DNA of 64,000 nucleotides from Acanthosoma haemorrhoidale (lineage: Eukaryota; Arthropoda; Insecta; Hemiptera; Acanthosomatidae). Within the stretch, counting starts at the first letter, position 1; each line of letters begins with the position of its first letter. Shown here piece by piece: positions 10,804 to 22,512 of the stretch. The stretch lies in contig OV884009.1 in the NCBI GenBank assembly GCA_930367205.1, positions 93,393,189 to 93,457,188 of the forward strand, in the 5' to 3' direction. Both the position numbers and the translations under genes were made by a program. Below the pieces are notes generated by a model. It saw only the letters and a program-made list of their open reading frames with translations. It searched no databases and was not told where the DNA came from.

Positions 10804-12055
10804 CTGAAATTAGATAAAAAACTATTCAAGAATTTTTTCACTAAATTATATTAAACTAACATAATAAATGCATTTAAGAAGTTTCATTATTTGTAACTAA
10901 AAAAATATTATTGTAAAAATTTATTTAAAATAAATAATTTTGATTTTTGATTTAGTTTTTTTCTCATCTATCGCTATGTTATAAAGTTTTAATAGTTAAA
11001 GTAATTATAATTACACCTCCTAGAGGATAATTTAACATATTGATTGATCTCTTGAGATACAGTTAGTAGAACAATTAATAGAATAATAATTCAGTTAAAG
11101 GATGATTTTATAAAATGAAATTATTTCATAATCATTTTGAAAATACACAATAATAAAGTAATGTTATATGTGGATCTTCCACACACCCATAATTTAGAAT
11201 AGATTAAATTAATACACGGGAGAAGTCATCCCTGTAAAACAGAATTAATGTTGGAGCAAATTTTTGTTTACATTAAGTGACTTTAACATCAGTTTTGACT
11301 TTTTGATATGTGAGAGGCCTCAGTGGTAGCATATAATGATGCAATCAATTTGTTTCAATGATTTAAAATGAATTGTGAAATATGTTTCAACCTCGTAGCT
11401 ATTCTGTCTACATATTATCCCTTAAGAGTATAAATTGTTCATTGATATCAATAATTAGTTTTATCATTGGTTAAGATATAATGTTTTCTTTTTTATTCTA
11501 CTATTTCTTTAAAATTATTTACAAACCTATCATCTTCATCAACATAGGAGCCAATATATCTGTAACATACAAAAGAGGAAATACCTTGTAGTTACAAATA
11601 GACCTTCTAGGTAAAAAAATGGCTATCCGCCTATATGCCAGAGGAAAATTACGGGCATGTGGTCATCAACAAAAGATGAATGGCCCTCAATGGCAGAATG
11701 ATGGGGCACCAGAATTTTGATTTTTTTAATTACGGGAGATACAATATTATGAAACTACATGATCATAAAACAGACAGGTCAAAAAGCAAAGGGGAACCAC
11801 CTGGTAGGTGGGATAGAGTTTTGTTTTAACATCTTTGCTGACACCTGACTTTGGCCAGGATTACAGCTTGAGACTGGAGGCTGCTCGTAGGGGGAACCTA
11901 TGTGACTTTTTCGTAGCTTAGACTCCTGATGGCATTCCACCATACATGTTATTCCAATACAAATTTTAGTTGCCAATACCCTTAAGAATACCAAGGCAGT
12001 CAACCATGTGTTCTTTTTCCTGGTTGTCTTCAGACAGGAGAGGTGTATACTCTAA

Positions 12056-12246
12056 TGCCACAGGTGCCCCCCTGGCACACCCAAAACCATTGTGGTATGA
12101 GGCAGCAGTGTGTGAGATGCTCGTGAGAACTTGAGACTGCCCAGTACCCTCACGAAACGGTTGCGTTGAAGTGCACAAACTGCCAGGGGCCACACATAGC
12201 ATCTCTCTATGACTGCCCCTACAAACAAGAGCTGCTCAAAAAATGA
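12056..12246 (+). mobile_element. LINE ORF1 zinc-knuckle remnant
   Basis: The plus strand shows three gag-like knuckles of a jockey/I-type LINE ORF1. The first starts CHRC and reaches its His and last Cys only after a one-base frameshift (GTP... then NHC). The second is CVRC followed by an in-frame stop near 12110. The third is 'CTNCQGPHIASLYDC'. Overlapping open frames on both strands between 11780 and 12560 are by-products of this GC-rich piece. Downstream to 12560 the sequence reads as a proline-rich tail. It is dead. Confidence 0.72.
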
Positions 12247-12599
12247 CCAGCCAAAAAGACCCATTCGGAAGGCAGAAAAACCACAACAGGAATCCAGCAC
12301 CAATCAAGGGAGGAGCCCATTGTGAGTACACCCCCCCCACAACACTAGGGCAAAAAGAACCCCGGACCCGAGCCTTGAATCCTGCCACATCATTTTGTCT
12401 GCAGAACAGCATACCACCCTCAGGCCCAGCTGGGATGGAGGCCTTTATGATCAACTGGTGGTTTCAATCACAACCCTGGTCAAACAGATGCCAGTCCTGT
12501 CTGCCTAAGCACCTAAGTCCAGATCAACACACCTCCCAGGCAGCCTTTTATTTAGTTTAAGATCCCTCATTGTAACTTGAAGGGAGCCCCCATCATCTG

Positions 12600-12860
12600 G
12601 TCCTGTTTTAGTTTTAATTTGTCAACCTGTTGTTGTCATTTATGCAAATGACGTCCTAATAACTGACCCGCAAAAAAAAAAAATCACAATAAGCTGTAAT
12701 AAAATAAGCTGAACTGGAGAGAAATGGAATGACAATCAATGTTAATAAGATTAAAGTGTTTTAGCTTGGTAGGAAGCCTGAAGGGGTATATATTTCATGC
12801 AACTGAAGAAATGAGACCACAGAAGATTACATTTTTCATGGTTCAGCAATAGGTAGGAAT
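12600..12860 (+). mobile_element. LINE reverse transcriptase palm fragment
   Basis: A plus-strand frame gives 'VVVIYANDVLITDP' with the catalytic motif YAND in place of YADD at 12641-12652. This is followed by 'NGMTINVNKIKVF' and 'GVYISC', the usual order after the RT catalytic motif in LINEs. Several stop codons interrupt it. The sequence between it and the ORF1 knuckles is missing, so this is either a deleted copy of the same element or an independent fragment. Confidence 0.68.
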
Positions 12861-12885
12861 TTATAATATATAATAATAATTTATA

Positions 12886-12889
12886 TATG

Positions 12890-12943
<54 letters not shown>
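12886..12943. repeat. (AT)n microsatellite
   Basis: An interrupted then pure AT run bordering the LINE fragment. Confidence 0.95.
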
Positions 12944-12945
<2 letters not shown>

Positions 12946-13048
12946 AGAGGTTATGGTTTTTAGGCATCAAGGAAGAAATTGGTGTCATAAGGATGATGAG
13001 GAAGAGAAATATGAGTTAAGTTTATCAGAAAAGATGTGACATACTGGG

Positions 13049-13615
13049 TTAAGGATTTGCATAGGAAGAGTTTACAGAATAGATTCCATTTGGAGAAAAG
13101 ATCAAGAACAGATAAAAAGGATCGGTGCAAATATACTGACTTGGGGAGTCAGATGATGGACTGGGTGCAGTTCTAGAGCTGTTTAAAGACAGATCTGTCA
13201 TTGGGATGTTCAAGGCAGATAAATCTTCTTCTAGCTGCATACAGCTTTCTTATCAGTTCCCTGATGTGTTCATAAATTAATGGTGTGAGTGAGAATAGAT
13301 TTTAAGGGGCTATGCTTGTCTTCTAGATGTAAATGACACCATTGAGTAGCTGCTTGGATTGTCAGGAGACTTTAGCAAATATGTATTCAATGTGGGGATG
13401 ATCTAGGGAGAGTAAGCCCCTTTGGCGGTGCAGTCTTGTCGATAAGGTGACCTGGGTAAGGTGACACCTGAGGAGTAGGTATAAGGTTTGAATCTGTACT
13501 CTAATACTGCAATGATGGAAACGTTATTGAGAAATAACAGAAAGAATTCATCGAAGCGGGCTGGAAGGGATTGTGTATTTATGTGACATACAATGATAAT
13601 GTTATTCATGTTTAT
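13049..13615 (-). mobile_element. LINE endonuclease N-terminal fragment
   Basis: The minus-strand frame at 13609-13403 contains 'HINTQSLPARFDEF', 'VSIIAVLEYRFKPY' and 'LPRSPYRQDCTAKG', the start of the apurinic-type endonuclease of jockey/CR1-like LINEs. The glutamate of the usual S-E-T/S-W motif survives in 'LEYR'. The frame at 13240-13049 may be a further piece but is not diagnostic. Frames are short and shifted, so it is a fossil. Confidence 0.68.
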
Positions 13616-14575
13616 ATGTACATAACAATATTTGTATGATCAATGGAATCTAATTTTAAAATGTGCATAGAAATAGGGCTTTAGGTGTGAAAACAGCTGT
13701 TAAATGGATTAATTGAGGAGAAAACGAAGTATAGTGGGTGGGGGGAGGTGTTGCCCTAGCAGGTAGACAGCTTGTGCAAGACAACAACAGTCAGATATTC
13801 CTAAACTTTCTCAGAGAACAGATTGGTGATCTTCCCAATAACATTTAAGCTCGTATTTAGTTGACTAGAACTCTGGTGATTTTTATAAATGAATAGAACT
13901 CTGTGTTGGTAGAATCTTCTGGAAGTTGAAAAAAAACTCTTTGACATCTTTTGGTTTTTTGTTCTTATCATAATTATCTGTTAAATGACTGATTTTACAC
14001 TATAAATATAATTTATTCCTTTTCCAGTTTAATAGAAGATTGGGATAAAAAAAAAAAATACACAGGTATCACCAGGTAAGGAACATTTGTTTGCATCAGA
14101 TAAACTTGGGAACTCCTGCACCTATTTTAATGCTATGTCCATTAGCTGTCCCTTAAATGTCTAAAGTGGCCCCAAAAGTTAAAACAAATATTTGTTTGTA
14201 TACTTTTTTTTTTCATATTTTACAAGGCATGGACAAGCATGTAAAATGATCTGATTATATTTGTAAATGTGACAAACTTTTTTTCTTCTTCACACAATCT
14301 GCTATACAATCAATATATAATGGGACTATTTATTCTCTTGTTAATAACTCTTAATATTTCAACTTAGAACAGGAAAGGAATGAGACTGTAATACATGCTT
14401 TCAAATTTTAAAGTATACATGGTGGAAGTATTATCAATTTTATTAATTAATTGAGTTTTGTCACTTTTCTGTAATATAAAACTGGCCGATAAAACAACAT
14501 CTCTGAAGTTATTATCCAAGAAAAGTTAAGCTGTGTCACTGTTATTATATCAATTAACAATAAAGATGATCTCAC

Positions 14576-14694
14576 CTTGCAGATGATGGTTTTCAGAAGG
14601 GGGTGTGTATAAAGGGCTCCTTTTAATATTTCACCCCTAACTGCATGGCCACAAACTGTGCAGTACAAGTTAACTTTTTCGACATCCAACCCAT
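14576..14694 (-). CDS. ADD-domain exon 1 (GATA-like finger)
   Basis: This 119-bp exon has acceptor ctcattttacag|ATGGG and donor AAG|GTGAGAT. It starts with two bases that complete a split codon (A|AT, Asn) from the exon at 17809-17878, then encodes 'GLDVEKVNLYCTVCGHAVRG' and 'YTHPLLKTIICK'. The CxxC pair and the H-P-x-L-x-x-x-I-C-K run are the GATA-like finger of ADD domains (ATRX-type), with the fourth cysteine in the next exon. This is the most diagnostic part of the gene together with 10675-10803. Confidence 0.86.
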
Positions 14695-17600
14695 CTGTAA
14701 AATGAGATTATTACTAACAATATTTCACACAAATCAGTTATAATCTAATAATTAGACAACCCTAGAAAGTTAATTAAAACAATAAGGCATCATTAAATGT
14801 AGATATATAATTTAAAATAAATCAAGTGTTAGCTTATATAAAATATGCGTAAGGGAATGATTAATTTCATTCTGTTAATGGCGCTAATTGTTTTCTTGTT
14901 ATTATTCTGTCCTTGAAAATGGTAGCATGAGATGCTGAAAGGCCTTGGGCATAAATAAATTTAATTAACTGTGGGTATAACACCTTAGAATTTTTCACCT
15001 CTTTTTTATGTATCCTTCGAAGTTAAAACCAACAACCAGCCAAAACATCCTATGAAACCTATACAGTATTTAATCAAGTTTTAACATGTGTTTTATGTTG
15101 AACCTAAAATAGGGATTTTTTCTTAGGGGGATGGGTATAGTCAGGGTTAACTCAGTCTTTCTGTTGATTCTCAGGATAAATGAGTTGCTTCTTAAATAAA
15201 AAAGTAGAGAATCTGATTATGATAACCAAAATTAACATTGAGAGGTAATAAAGCCTAGTTCTCGCACAAGTTAATACCTCAGGTTGCCAAACCTTACCAC
15301 TTACTAACTACAATAATATTTTTCAGTCAACTCCTAACTCTTCATGAGGTGCAAAACCATGGATTTATTTTTATTTTTTCCTTGCAATATCCAAAAATAA
15401 CTTAGCGCTCATGCACAAACAAAAAACTGAATTTATCGCCTTTCAAAAGATGTAAATCTATCCCATTAATGGAAAAAACCATTCATATATAAAAAATGTC
15501 AAAAAACTAACAGAAAATTTTAAACTAGTGACATCCAAAACATATAAATACATTCCAATATAGTAAGTATCAGTGATACCAACAAATACTCCGGTGGGCA
15601 AGTATAATCGAAAAGCAACAAAAAGTAAACCGGCTCCCTTTCAAACTTTTTGAGATAATAAACCATGAATTTAGAAGCAATATATGCAATGATAGTGATA
15701 GTGAAATTGAAAAGGATCAAGTAAAGTAAGATTTAGTTAATTGCAATTTATGACTATACCTTAGTCATGGCTTTTTATTTTAACTCTTTTTAGCCCAAAT
15801 CTAATTTTAAATGTTATTTATATTATTTAATTCTTAAATTAAAAAAAATACGAATAATCAAATAAAATACGAAAATGTATCCATCATGGAATAAACATGT
15901 TCAAATAACAAATAAATTTGTTTCCGAGTACTGACTGAAGACTGAAACATAACTAAAAAGGACTTATTATTTTAAGGAGTCTGTTAGTCTTTTTAGTCAC
16001 TATGCTGTTTACAAAATTTACATATATGAGCTTCATCCTCTTCTCAGCAATGTAGGCAAAAACCTTGCTCTAAACTAAAACCCTTACAGGAGCAAATTTC
16101 AAAAATATTACTCCAAAGGAACAAGTTGACCCCTCAAGTGGTGGCCTGAGATTATTTTTTAGATTTTTTGGGAGAAAAAAAAAGCAAGAAGCAAAATTGA
16201 AAAATCTAATTTTCGAACCAGTGATTTTTTTTTTTACTTAAAAAAAGTTCTGAGAAAATAGGTTTAGCTCGGTAGATTGGACTATCAATTTGTATCCTGC
16301 TTGCCATCTTATTGCAGCTATATGTGTATTAAAATATCCCATATTTTTATATAATACCTTAACACATGCAAGCTAGCTCTCGGTAACTTTTTTTTAATTA
16401 ATGGGTCTCAAGGGGGCGCTCTCAGCCTTTGTATTCACTGTGATGCCATTTTGTAGTCATCCAATTAACAATCATCATGATAATGCGAGAGTTTGGCCAA
16501 AGAGAGTTGAAATAAAAAGGTTTAAGAGGGATATTATCCACATCTATCATAACATGATCAACTTTTGCATCCTTCAAAATATCATATATTATAGCAATAA
16601 TCGATGATAAATATTCATCAAAATTAAAAACTACTTACAAGGGTCACAGTAAATAAATATATACATAAATCTTTAAAAAATAGATACAAGATTTAATAAT
16701 TAGAAGGGTTATTTATTTATTTGGTTGTAGTTATAGGGGATGCGTACATAAGTACAGAGTAGACGTAGACCTTTTTATTCATGTAACTACTAACTAACTT
16801 CACAAGGCGGAGTTGACCCCTGGCCAGACTTATCCCCCAAAGAAAAAATCCTTAGGGGATAAAACTAAGGGATATAACCTGGTTTTACAGTCACTATATG
16901 GGAATGACCTTCATATCAATAAACATTATTAATAATTGTATGTCGTTATTGTAAGAGAACCAAATCTCAGAATCAACACTCAGCGATCAACTTGCAGCCC
17001 ATGCCAACAAAGCTTGCTTGCATGAGCATTTGAGAGTTTAGACATTTTCCTTAGACTGATTAACCTTGTGTTTTAACTTGTGCAATATTCAAATTTAAGG
17101 GGAAAGTTTATTTAAAATTAACAAATAACAACATCTATATAAATGTATGAATTCTCTTTATAGACTTAAACAGTAAATAAGAAAACAATAGCAAAATAAA
17201 AAGTTAATTATGTATTGAAACACCAAATGAAAAAAAAAAATCATGAAATTAGTTGTTTGTAGCCAATCATTTCTTAAAACTTGTTATAAGAAATAATAGT
17301 AAAATATACTAAAAGCAAGCAATATATTTTTATATTTAAGCACATTTATTTAGAAATGTAACAAACTAATTTTTGGCCATTAAGTTATTTTTCATTCATT
17401 CCAATTTGTGTATTGTATAAGGATGTAACATACATTGTTATAAAGAGAAACCTAAGGGATTTTCATAATTCATAATTTCTGTTGACCTAAGATACGAAGC
17501 TGAAAAAAACACCAATGTTCTATTTAATTTCATAAGTCTTCAAAATTTGTTTAAAAATATATTCCAAAACTAAAATAAATTGGTTGTTGTTCTATACTTT

Positions 17601-17808
17601 TTTCAGTTCTTTTTTTTTTTTTTGAAATAACACAAAACCAAATTAATATATAGCTACATTTCAATTAATTGCACACATACATTAATTACACTGAAAGCTA
17701 ATTAAACTAAATAAAAATATTCTTTACTTCCAAGAATGTCATTGAATGATAGATAATATCAAACATCTTCATTGGTGAATATAACAAAATTTTAAAGTAT
17801 GCACTTAC
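14695..17808. other. Large ADD-gene intron, no recognised gene
   Basis: AT-rich non-coding sequence. Short frames at 15520-15720 and 16401-16607 have no recognisable motif or splice context. A GC-richer patch around 16800-16880 (including acaaggcggagttgacccct) may be a transposon remnant, and a similar gttgacccct motif occurs near 16128. Confidence 0.45.
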
Positions 17809-17878
17809 TCTGTAATGAAACTAGCCGGTGATTTGCCTCTTCATTAGATATAAAATAACTTGGCTTAATCTTGTTTTC
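17809..17878 (-). CDS. ADD-protein exon upstream of the finger
   Basis: This 70-bp exon has acceptor tttattttag|GAAAAC and a perfect donor A|GTAAGT. It encodes 'ENKIKPSYFISNEEANHRLV' then SLQ and one leftover base, which pairs with the two-base start of the ADD exon at 14694 to give Asn. It would be the short N-terminal region before the ADD domain. The phase match to the next exon is the main support, because the peptide itself is not diagnostic. Confidence 0.62.
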
Positions 17879-20088
17879 CTAAAATAAAAAATAGCTAAAA
17901 ATAAATTGATAGTTATGATAAAAACTAAATTTTAATATAACTAGGAAACAATTAAACAGTTACATAACTTAGGGGTATTTAATTTCAGGGAGATCACTTA
18001 CTTTTGCACAGGGGAGGGATCATAAAATTATAATTAAATATGCTAATAATACATACTGATTAAGAAAACCGAATTTAAGGTTGAGATATAACTGCCTAGT
18101 GCTGATCACACTTGCACCTCAGTGCCACCTACCAATTATAGTGTCAACCTTCGGTTGGTCCTTAACTCTTCATATGCGCTATGGATTTCTTATTATTTTA
18201 TTAATGATACATACTTAGATACAATGTACTTGACATAAAGTCTACATATCTTTCCTAATATTTATACTGTGATCAAAATATACAATTCAACATTAACACA
18301 TCAGAATACTCCTTAGTTTTAAAACACATAACAATATAAAAATTCACCGATGCTTAAGAAATTTCATATAATAGCACATGAATAAGTATATTTATAAAAC
18401 TTCACTTATACTTAGCAAGACTAAGGCAAACATGCTAACATTAAAGAAAAAAAAAAGGACCATACCTAACTTTCAAATGTTTTTATTACACAATAAGGAA
18501 ACTTAGCTTTTGCTGAGTTCTACCTCAATAAGTTCCAGGAAATGACATGAACAAGCTGTCCATTTTTTTGTAAAAAAAATAGATATTTGAATGAAGGGAG
18601 TTTCCAATATAGCAAGAAATATTTATAGCACCAATAATATAGGTTCAAATATAACCAAAAGGCTGCTAATGTTTCATTTAACAAAATTGTAACTTAGATA
18701 CTTATAATTTTAGCACGTTGATATATCCTATATGTTAAATATAAAATAAGAAAAGCCATCCAACTCACCATTGTAAAAATTTATTATTTTAGACAAATTT
18801 GTGGTGTGATTCTATATACAATGATGTTAAAAATGTAATTTAGCTTATTGAATTTATTTGAGAAAAAAAAAATACTTTGTATGAGCTGTGAATTATTAAA
18901 AAGGTTATGTTAAAAAAAGTATAAATCTTAAATATATGTTGGAATACTGTTAAAATTGTTCACACTTAATGTTTAATAGCAATTCTTTTGTCTAAGAGTT
19001 ATGTTGTAGTGGCTTGTTCAGTAGATCCAACTCTAGCAAAATTAAATTAAATTATGGCAAATATTATTGCAATGTAGTATAACTGTATATAAGTTTTCCT
19101 ATATCGATGAGGTTTATTTTTAAAGTGCTAATATGAATATACTTAAATATATGACATAGTGCCACAAATGCTTCATGTAACCAAGGACGTAAAACAATTT
19201 GGTGGGGGGGACTCCCCCAATGAGTCCTGCTCATTACTTTTTCTTTATATGAGGCCCATTTAACATGTCAAAAATATTACTATTGATTGCGTTCGAAGTA
19301 GTGCGAGAATATAAACATCCAGGGAACATAATAGTAATATAAATATCAATTGACATTAAAAAGGCTATAATAGCGAAACGATGTCAGGGCAGAATAAATT
19401 CACGTAAATTCTAATTTTATTTTTTTAAATTATCCAATATAATATGCGTATAATATCGTTGTTTATCAAGAATAGAGATAGAGAGGATCAAAAATTTAAG
19501 CCATCATTAGACAGCTCTAGTTAGGAATGACGCCAATACCAAACCAGTGGCATTGTACTCCCGTCTGAGCAAATCAGTTTTATGTTTCCCACCTAACCTG
19601 CATCTAATATTCAAAATGCTTTTTCATTAACATTTTCCGCGCCCCTTTGATTTCCTATTAGTTTTATTTTGACTTATTCTTCGTAAATTTCGATTCTATA
19701 GTCTGTAACACTAAAAACTTCTACACCTTTATCATATTTTAACCAAACCATAATACAGCGTAATCTTTGTTTCCTAAATGTTGTAGAATATACTGGTTTA
19801 TTGTTAGCAGTGAACATAATCGAGTGAAAGATTTGTCGGGATATTGGCTTAGGTTGATAAAGGAGAGATGTTATTTTCCGGGTTGCTGGTATTTGAAAAG
19901 AGACATTTAACTGTTTAATAAACTTGACGTAAATTTAACATATCCCTTTCAACAACCAAAGCCGATACTACAACGAACTCTTCCACTCAGCTGTAGAATG
20001 TTTACAATTAGTAAACACGATTGCTGCTTGAAAGTAACTCCTCTCCTTATAGTACTTGATTAAACTAAAGCATCAAGCGATTAATTAC

Positions 20089-20094
20089 CTTCAT
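20089..20094 (-). CDS. Possible start-codon exon of the ADD gene
   Basis: On the minus strand the sequence gttaccaccATGAAG|gtaatt combines a near-ideal translation start context (ACCACCATG) with a donor site right after the second codon. Splicing M-K in phase 0 to the exon at 17878 would give MKENKIKPSYF. The 5' UTR would lie above 20094 and the gene would end before the retroelement at 20340. There is no homology support for a two-codon exon, so this is an inference from context and phase. Confidence 0.35.
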
Positions 20095-20339
20095 GGTGGT
20101 AACTAAAAATATTCCCCAATTAGTATTGGTTTTAAATGGTTAAACAAATTGGCTCTATGGGATTAGGGCGAAGTTTTAAATTAAAATAAACTTGTTAATA
20201 ATTAATGACTAAATATCTATTTGCACTTTTTGTGAAACAATTAGCTTGTTAAATACCGAAATAATTGCTTGCTTCATCAATGGGAGTAAGCGTAAGGCTA
20301 AAGAGCAGGGAAGTGTTGTTGTTTTTGTTTTGGGGGAGG

Positions 20340-21360
20340 GGGGAGAAATTTAACCTATCATAGTTAACCTCACCTTGAGGCTATTCACACTGCAACTCCC
20401 GGTGTTGATTTGTGATCTGTCAGCACAGAATATTGAATAGAGCAGAAGAACCTTGGCACTGCATCTTCCCCAGCCCGCTCCGTTTCCTGCTTCTTCCCTT
20501 TCTTCTACCATCTCGGAAGTTTCCAAGGCCTCTGATGCGGTCTCTCCCTCATCCACATCCTCTGAGCGTTCATCTTCATCGGCTCCGGTCTGTTACTATC
20601 TCTGCGCCGGCTCATGTACGGGCACTGCCTGGATAGAGACCCCTCCGTGCCGCATTCGAAGCACCTGGTGTCTGGGCAATGTGCCACTAAGTGTCCTGCC
20701 TTCCCACCTTCGTAACACTTCCTGTATTCTCGCCTCCTTTCTCTTCCGCCATACTCCGCCTCCTTCTTCTACCACGTGACGAGCGTGGTTTTAGGCCTTC
20801 TATACGACACTCTTCTCCAGCCCATTTCTTCCTCGTCAACTGTGATCTCTTCTTTTCTGACACTGATCTCCGCGGGTTTTTAGGCACATTCTAAAAATGT
20901 GCGTTCTCTTAGTAGCCCCTTCTTTCTTTCTGCCTCCTTCGCTAGCTCTGCCATCAGTATTGTTGATAAGAACGCCATTCTGGCTTCTACTTCCACCGCA
21001 CTCACTGTCTCCCGCACCTTCTCCGTGATACTATTATATCTGGCTAGCATCGTTCCGGCGTACTGCCCATTCGTCTGCTGGTGTCTCTTCAGTTCCGTGA
21101 AGAGTCTAAAAATGAACTTCCTCATGTCCTGAGCTGTGATCGCCTGGATCTTCATCCATGCCAATGTAGTCGCGTGAGCCACTGCCATGGTCATTTGAGG
21201 CAACTGTCGCTGCATTCCGCACCGCGGGTCGTAACACTCCCCCTGGCATTTTCTTGAGAGAGAAAAAAAAAAGTATACCGAAAGACGTGAAGAAAAAAAC
21301 AAAACAACAGAAGATGATTTCTTTCCACGCCGTTGTACTAGGGTCCCGGGTTTCGGCCCC
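20340..21360 (-). mobile_element. Ty3/gypsy-type element remnant: leader and gag
   Basis: Reading from the LTR at 21539-21361 there is a primer-binding-site-like stretch, then a gag start ('MPGGVLRPAVRNAA', about 21250). Next come 'TMAVAHATTLAWMKIQAIT' in a shifted frame, 'LKRHQQTNGQYAGTM', and two zinc knuckles at about 20720-20620. The plus-strand relative at 61743-62700 aligns throughout and shows that about 90 gag codons are deleted here after DMRK. Knuckle 1 reads CYEGG (second Cys lost) and knuckle 2 reads CFECGTEGSLSRQC (His lost). Pol is absent. It separates the ADD gene from the Graf 3' end. Confidence 0.85.
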
Positions 21361-21539
21361 TGTTAATCGTAGGTGGATACGTTTGATTAAAAAAAAGAGG
21401 GAAATGAACGACACTCTGAAGCTTCTGTAAAAGACTGCTTTATTCCCTCTAGCAATCTGACACATATAGGATCATGGGTTGTTTACCTCCCATGATCCTA
21501 TTGTTTTCAACATAGACTTACTTGCCTCTGGCTTTAACT
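21361..21539 (-). repeat. LTR of the Ty3/gypsy-type remnant
   Basis: On the minus strand it starts AGTTAAAGCCAGAGG and ends ...GATTAAC(A), directly before a sequence like the primer-binding site of the relative at 61626. The 179-bp LTR has the AGTTAA...TTAACT termini typical of the gypsy/errantivirus group, with the last T mutated to A. It is bordered by an alternating AT/TA target, the preference of that group. Confidence 0.72.
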
Positions 21540-21544
21540 ATATA

Positions 21545-21790
21545 TTATTGTCTTGAATGTTGATCCATCTGTCTTTATTTGCTAAATGCATTAAAAAATA
21601 TTCATTTTATAATTATTATTAATTTTCTTATAGAGGTTTACTCCTTATTTTACAGTGTCAATTTTATTTTCTTCTGTTGTTATTATATAATAGTTTTTAT
21701 TTGCCAGATATGAATTTATCATTTGTACATTATTGTTATTAATAGGGGACTTTGTCCTGGAATACATTTTTTTTTTTTATTCTATTCTAA
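21545..21790 (+). mobile_element. LINE 3' UTR fragment
   Basis: Plus-strand sequence including cttatagaggttta, ataggggactttgtcct and a terminal attctattcta matches, in inverse orientation, the 3' UTR of the LINE at 4463-4930. It represents the 3' end of a severely truncated copy with a TTCTA-type tail. The gypsy-type LTR lies directly beside it. Confidence 0.7.
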
Positions 21791-22110
21791 ATAGGACATT
21801 GCCAGTATCTGTACCTGCAACAAGGTCATGAAGCTCTGACAATTTAAAAATTTTATGCAGCCAGAATGGTGAAACATGTACTGTCAGCATTTAAAAACAA
21901 ATATAGCTAGAAAATTTTTTAAAAAATCCTTCAAAACAGTCAAGAGAGGACCCAACAATCATTGGAATTTTATTTCCTGATCATTGGAAGAATAAAAGGA
22001 GAATAAATTAGAGTGCTGAGACGTGTAGACACTCTTATCAAATAAATAAACCAAATATAAAACAATGAGTTTATACAAACTCATAAAATATTTAAATTTT
22101 ACACAGATTC

Positions 22111-22116
22111 TTTATT
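22111..22116 (-). promoter_or_regulatory. Poly(A) signal of the Graf-type gene
   Basis: AATAAA on the minus strand, about 80 bases after the stop codon at 22198, in a T-rich context. Confidence 0.55.
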
Positions 22117-22197
22117 AAAAAAATTTTTTATGTCAAATTCCATTAACTGTAACAATATGAAGAGAGATTGGGATATTGTTATAAACATTGGTGATCT

Positions 22198-22298
22198 TTA
22201 TTGGTGTGGGAGGTATTCCACATAGTTTTCAGGGATAAGCCCAGTTTTTCCTTTTATTATTCCTGTCAGCCAGCCAGGTCTTAGTGAAGACTTCATCA
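22198..22298 (-). CDS. Graf: Graf-type RhoGAP, last exon (SH3 second half)
   Basis: This 101-bp terminal exon follows the acceptor ctgttttatttcag|TG. The two leading bases complete a Val codon (G|TG) from exon 24357-24436. It encodes 'MKSSLRPGWLTGIIKGKTGL' then IPENYVEYLPHQ and a TAA stop. PGWL..G...GKTGLIPENYVEYL is the C-terminal half of the SH3 domain found at the very end of Graf/ARHGAP26/ARHGAP42 proteins. The conserved Trp (specificity pocket), Pro and Tyr of the ligand-binding face are present. These proteins combine BAR, PH, RhoGAP and SH3 domains and act in clathrin-independent endocytosis and Rho control; that function comes from the family. A poly(A) signal follows. Confidence 0.85.
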
Positions 22299-22323
22299 CT
22301 GAAATAAAACAGTAACTGTATTT

Positions 22324-22512
22324 TATTTAAAAAATAATGTAATGTTGGTTGTTTATTCATTTAAACTATAAATCTCAAAATTGATTCATCCTACTGGCTA
22401 CTGGAACTACCATTTACATCTCACTACCTTTGTTCTATAGTTAAGTAAAGTTCTCTGAAGGCCCAGTTGATCTAAAATATTTTATGCAATGTATGAAAAT
22501 TTCTAACAGAAA
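22324..22512. repeat. Local direct repeat inside the SH3 intron, unit 1
   Basis: About 190 bp here (including tcctactggctact and ctgaaggcccagttg) recur at 23611-23803 with roughly a dozen differences. The 53-kb copy shows only one diverged version of the first part near 53215, so this is a secondary duplication within copy 1. Confidence 0.82.

Noticed and set aside
11779..12454. Overlapping minus-strand ORFs of 70-85 codons
   Set aside because: The opposite strand shows the LINE ORF1 zinc knuckles; the minus frames are compositional by-products.
20453..20894. Several plus-strand ORFs rich in Ser/Pro
   Set aside because: They are antisense to the gag and zinc-knuckle region of the minus-strand gypsy-type remnant.
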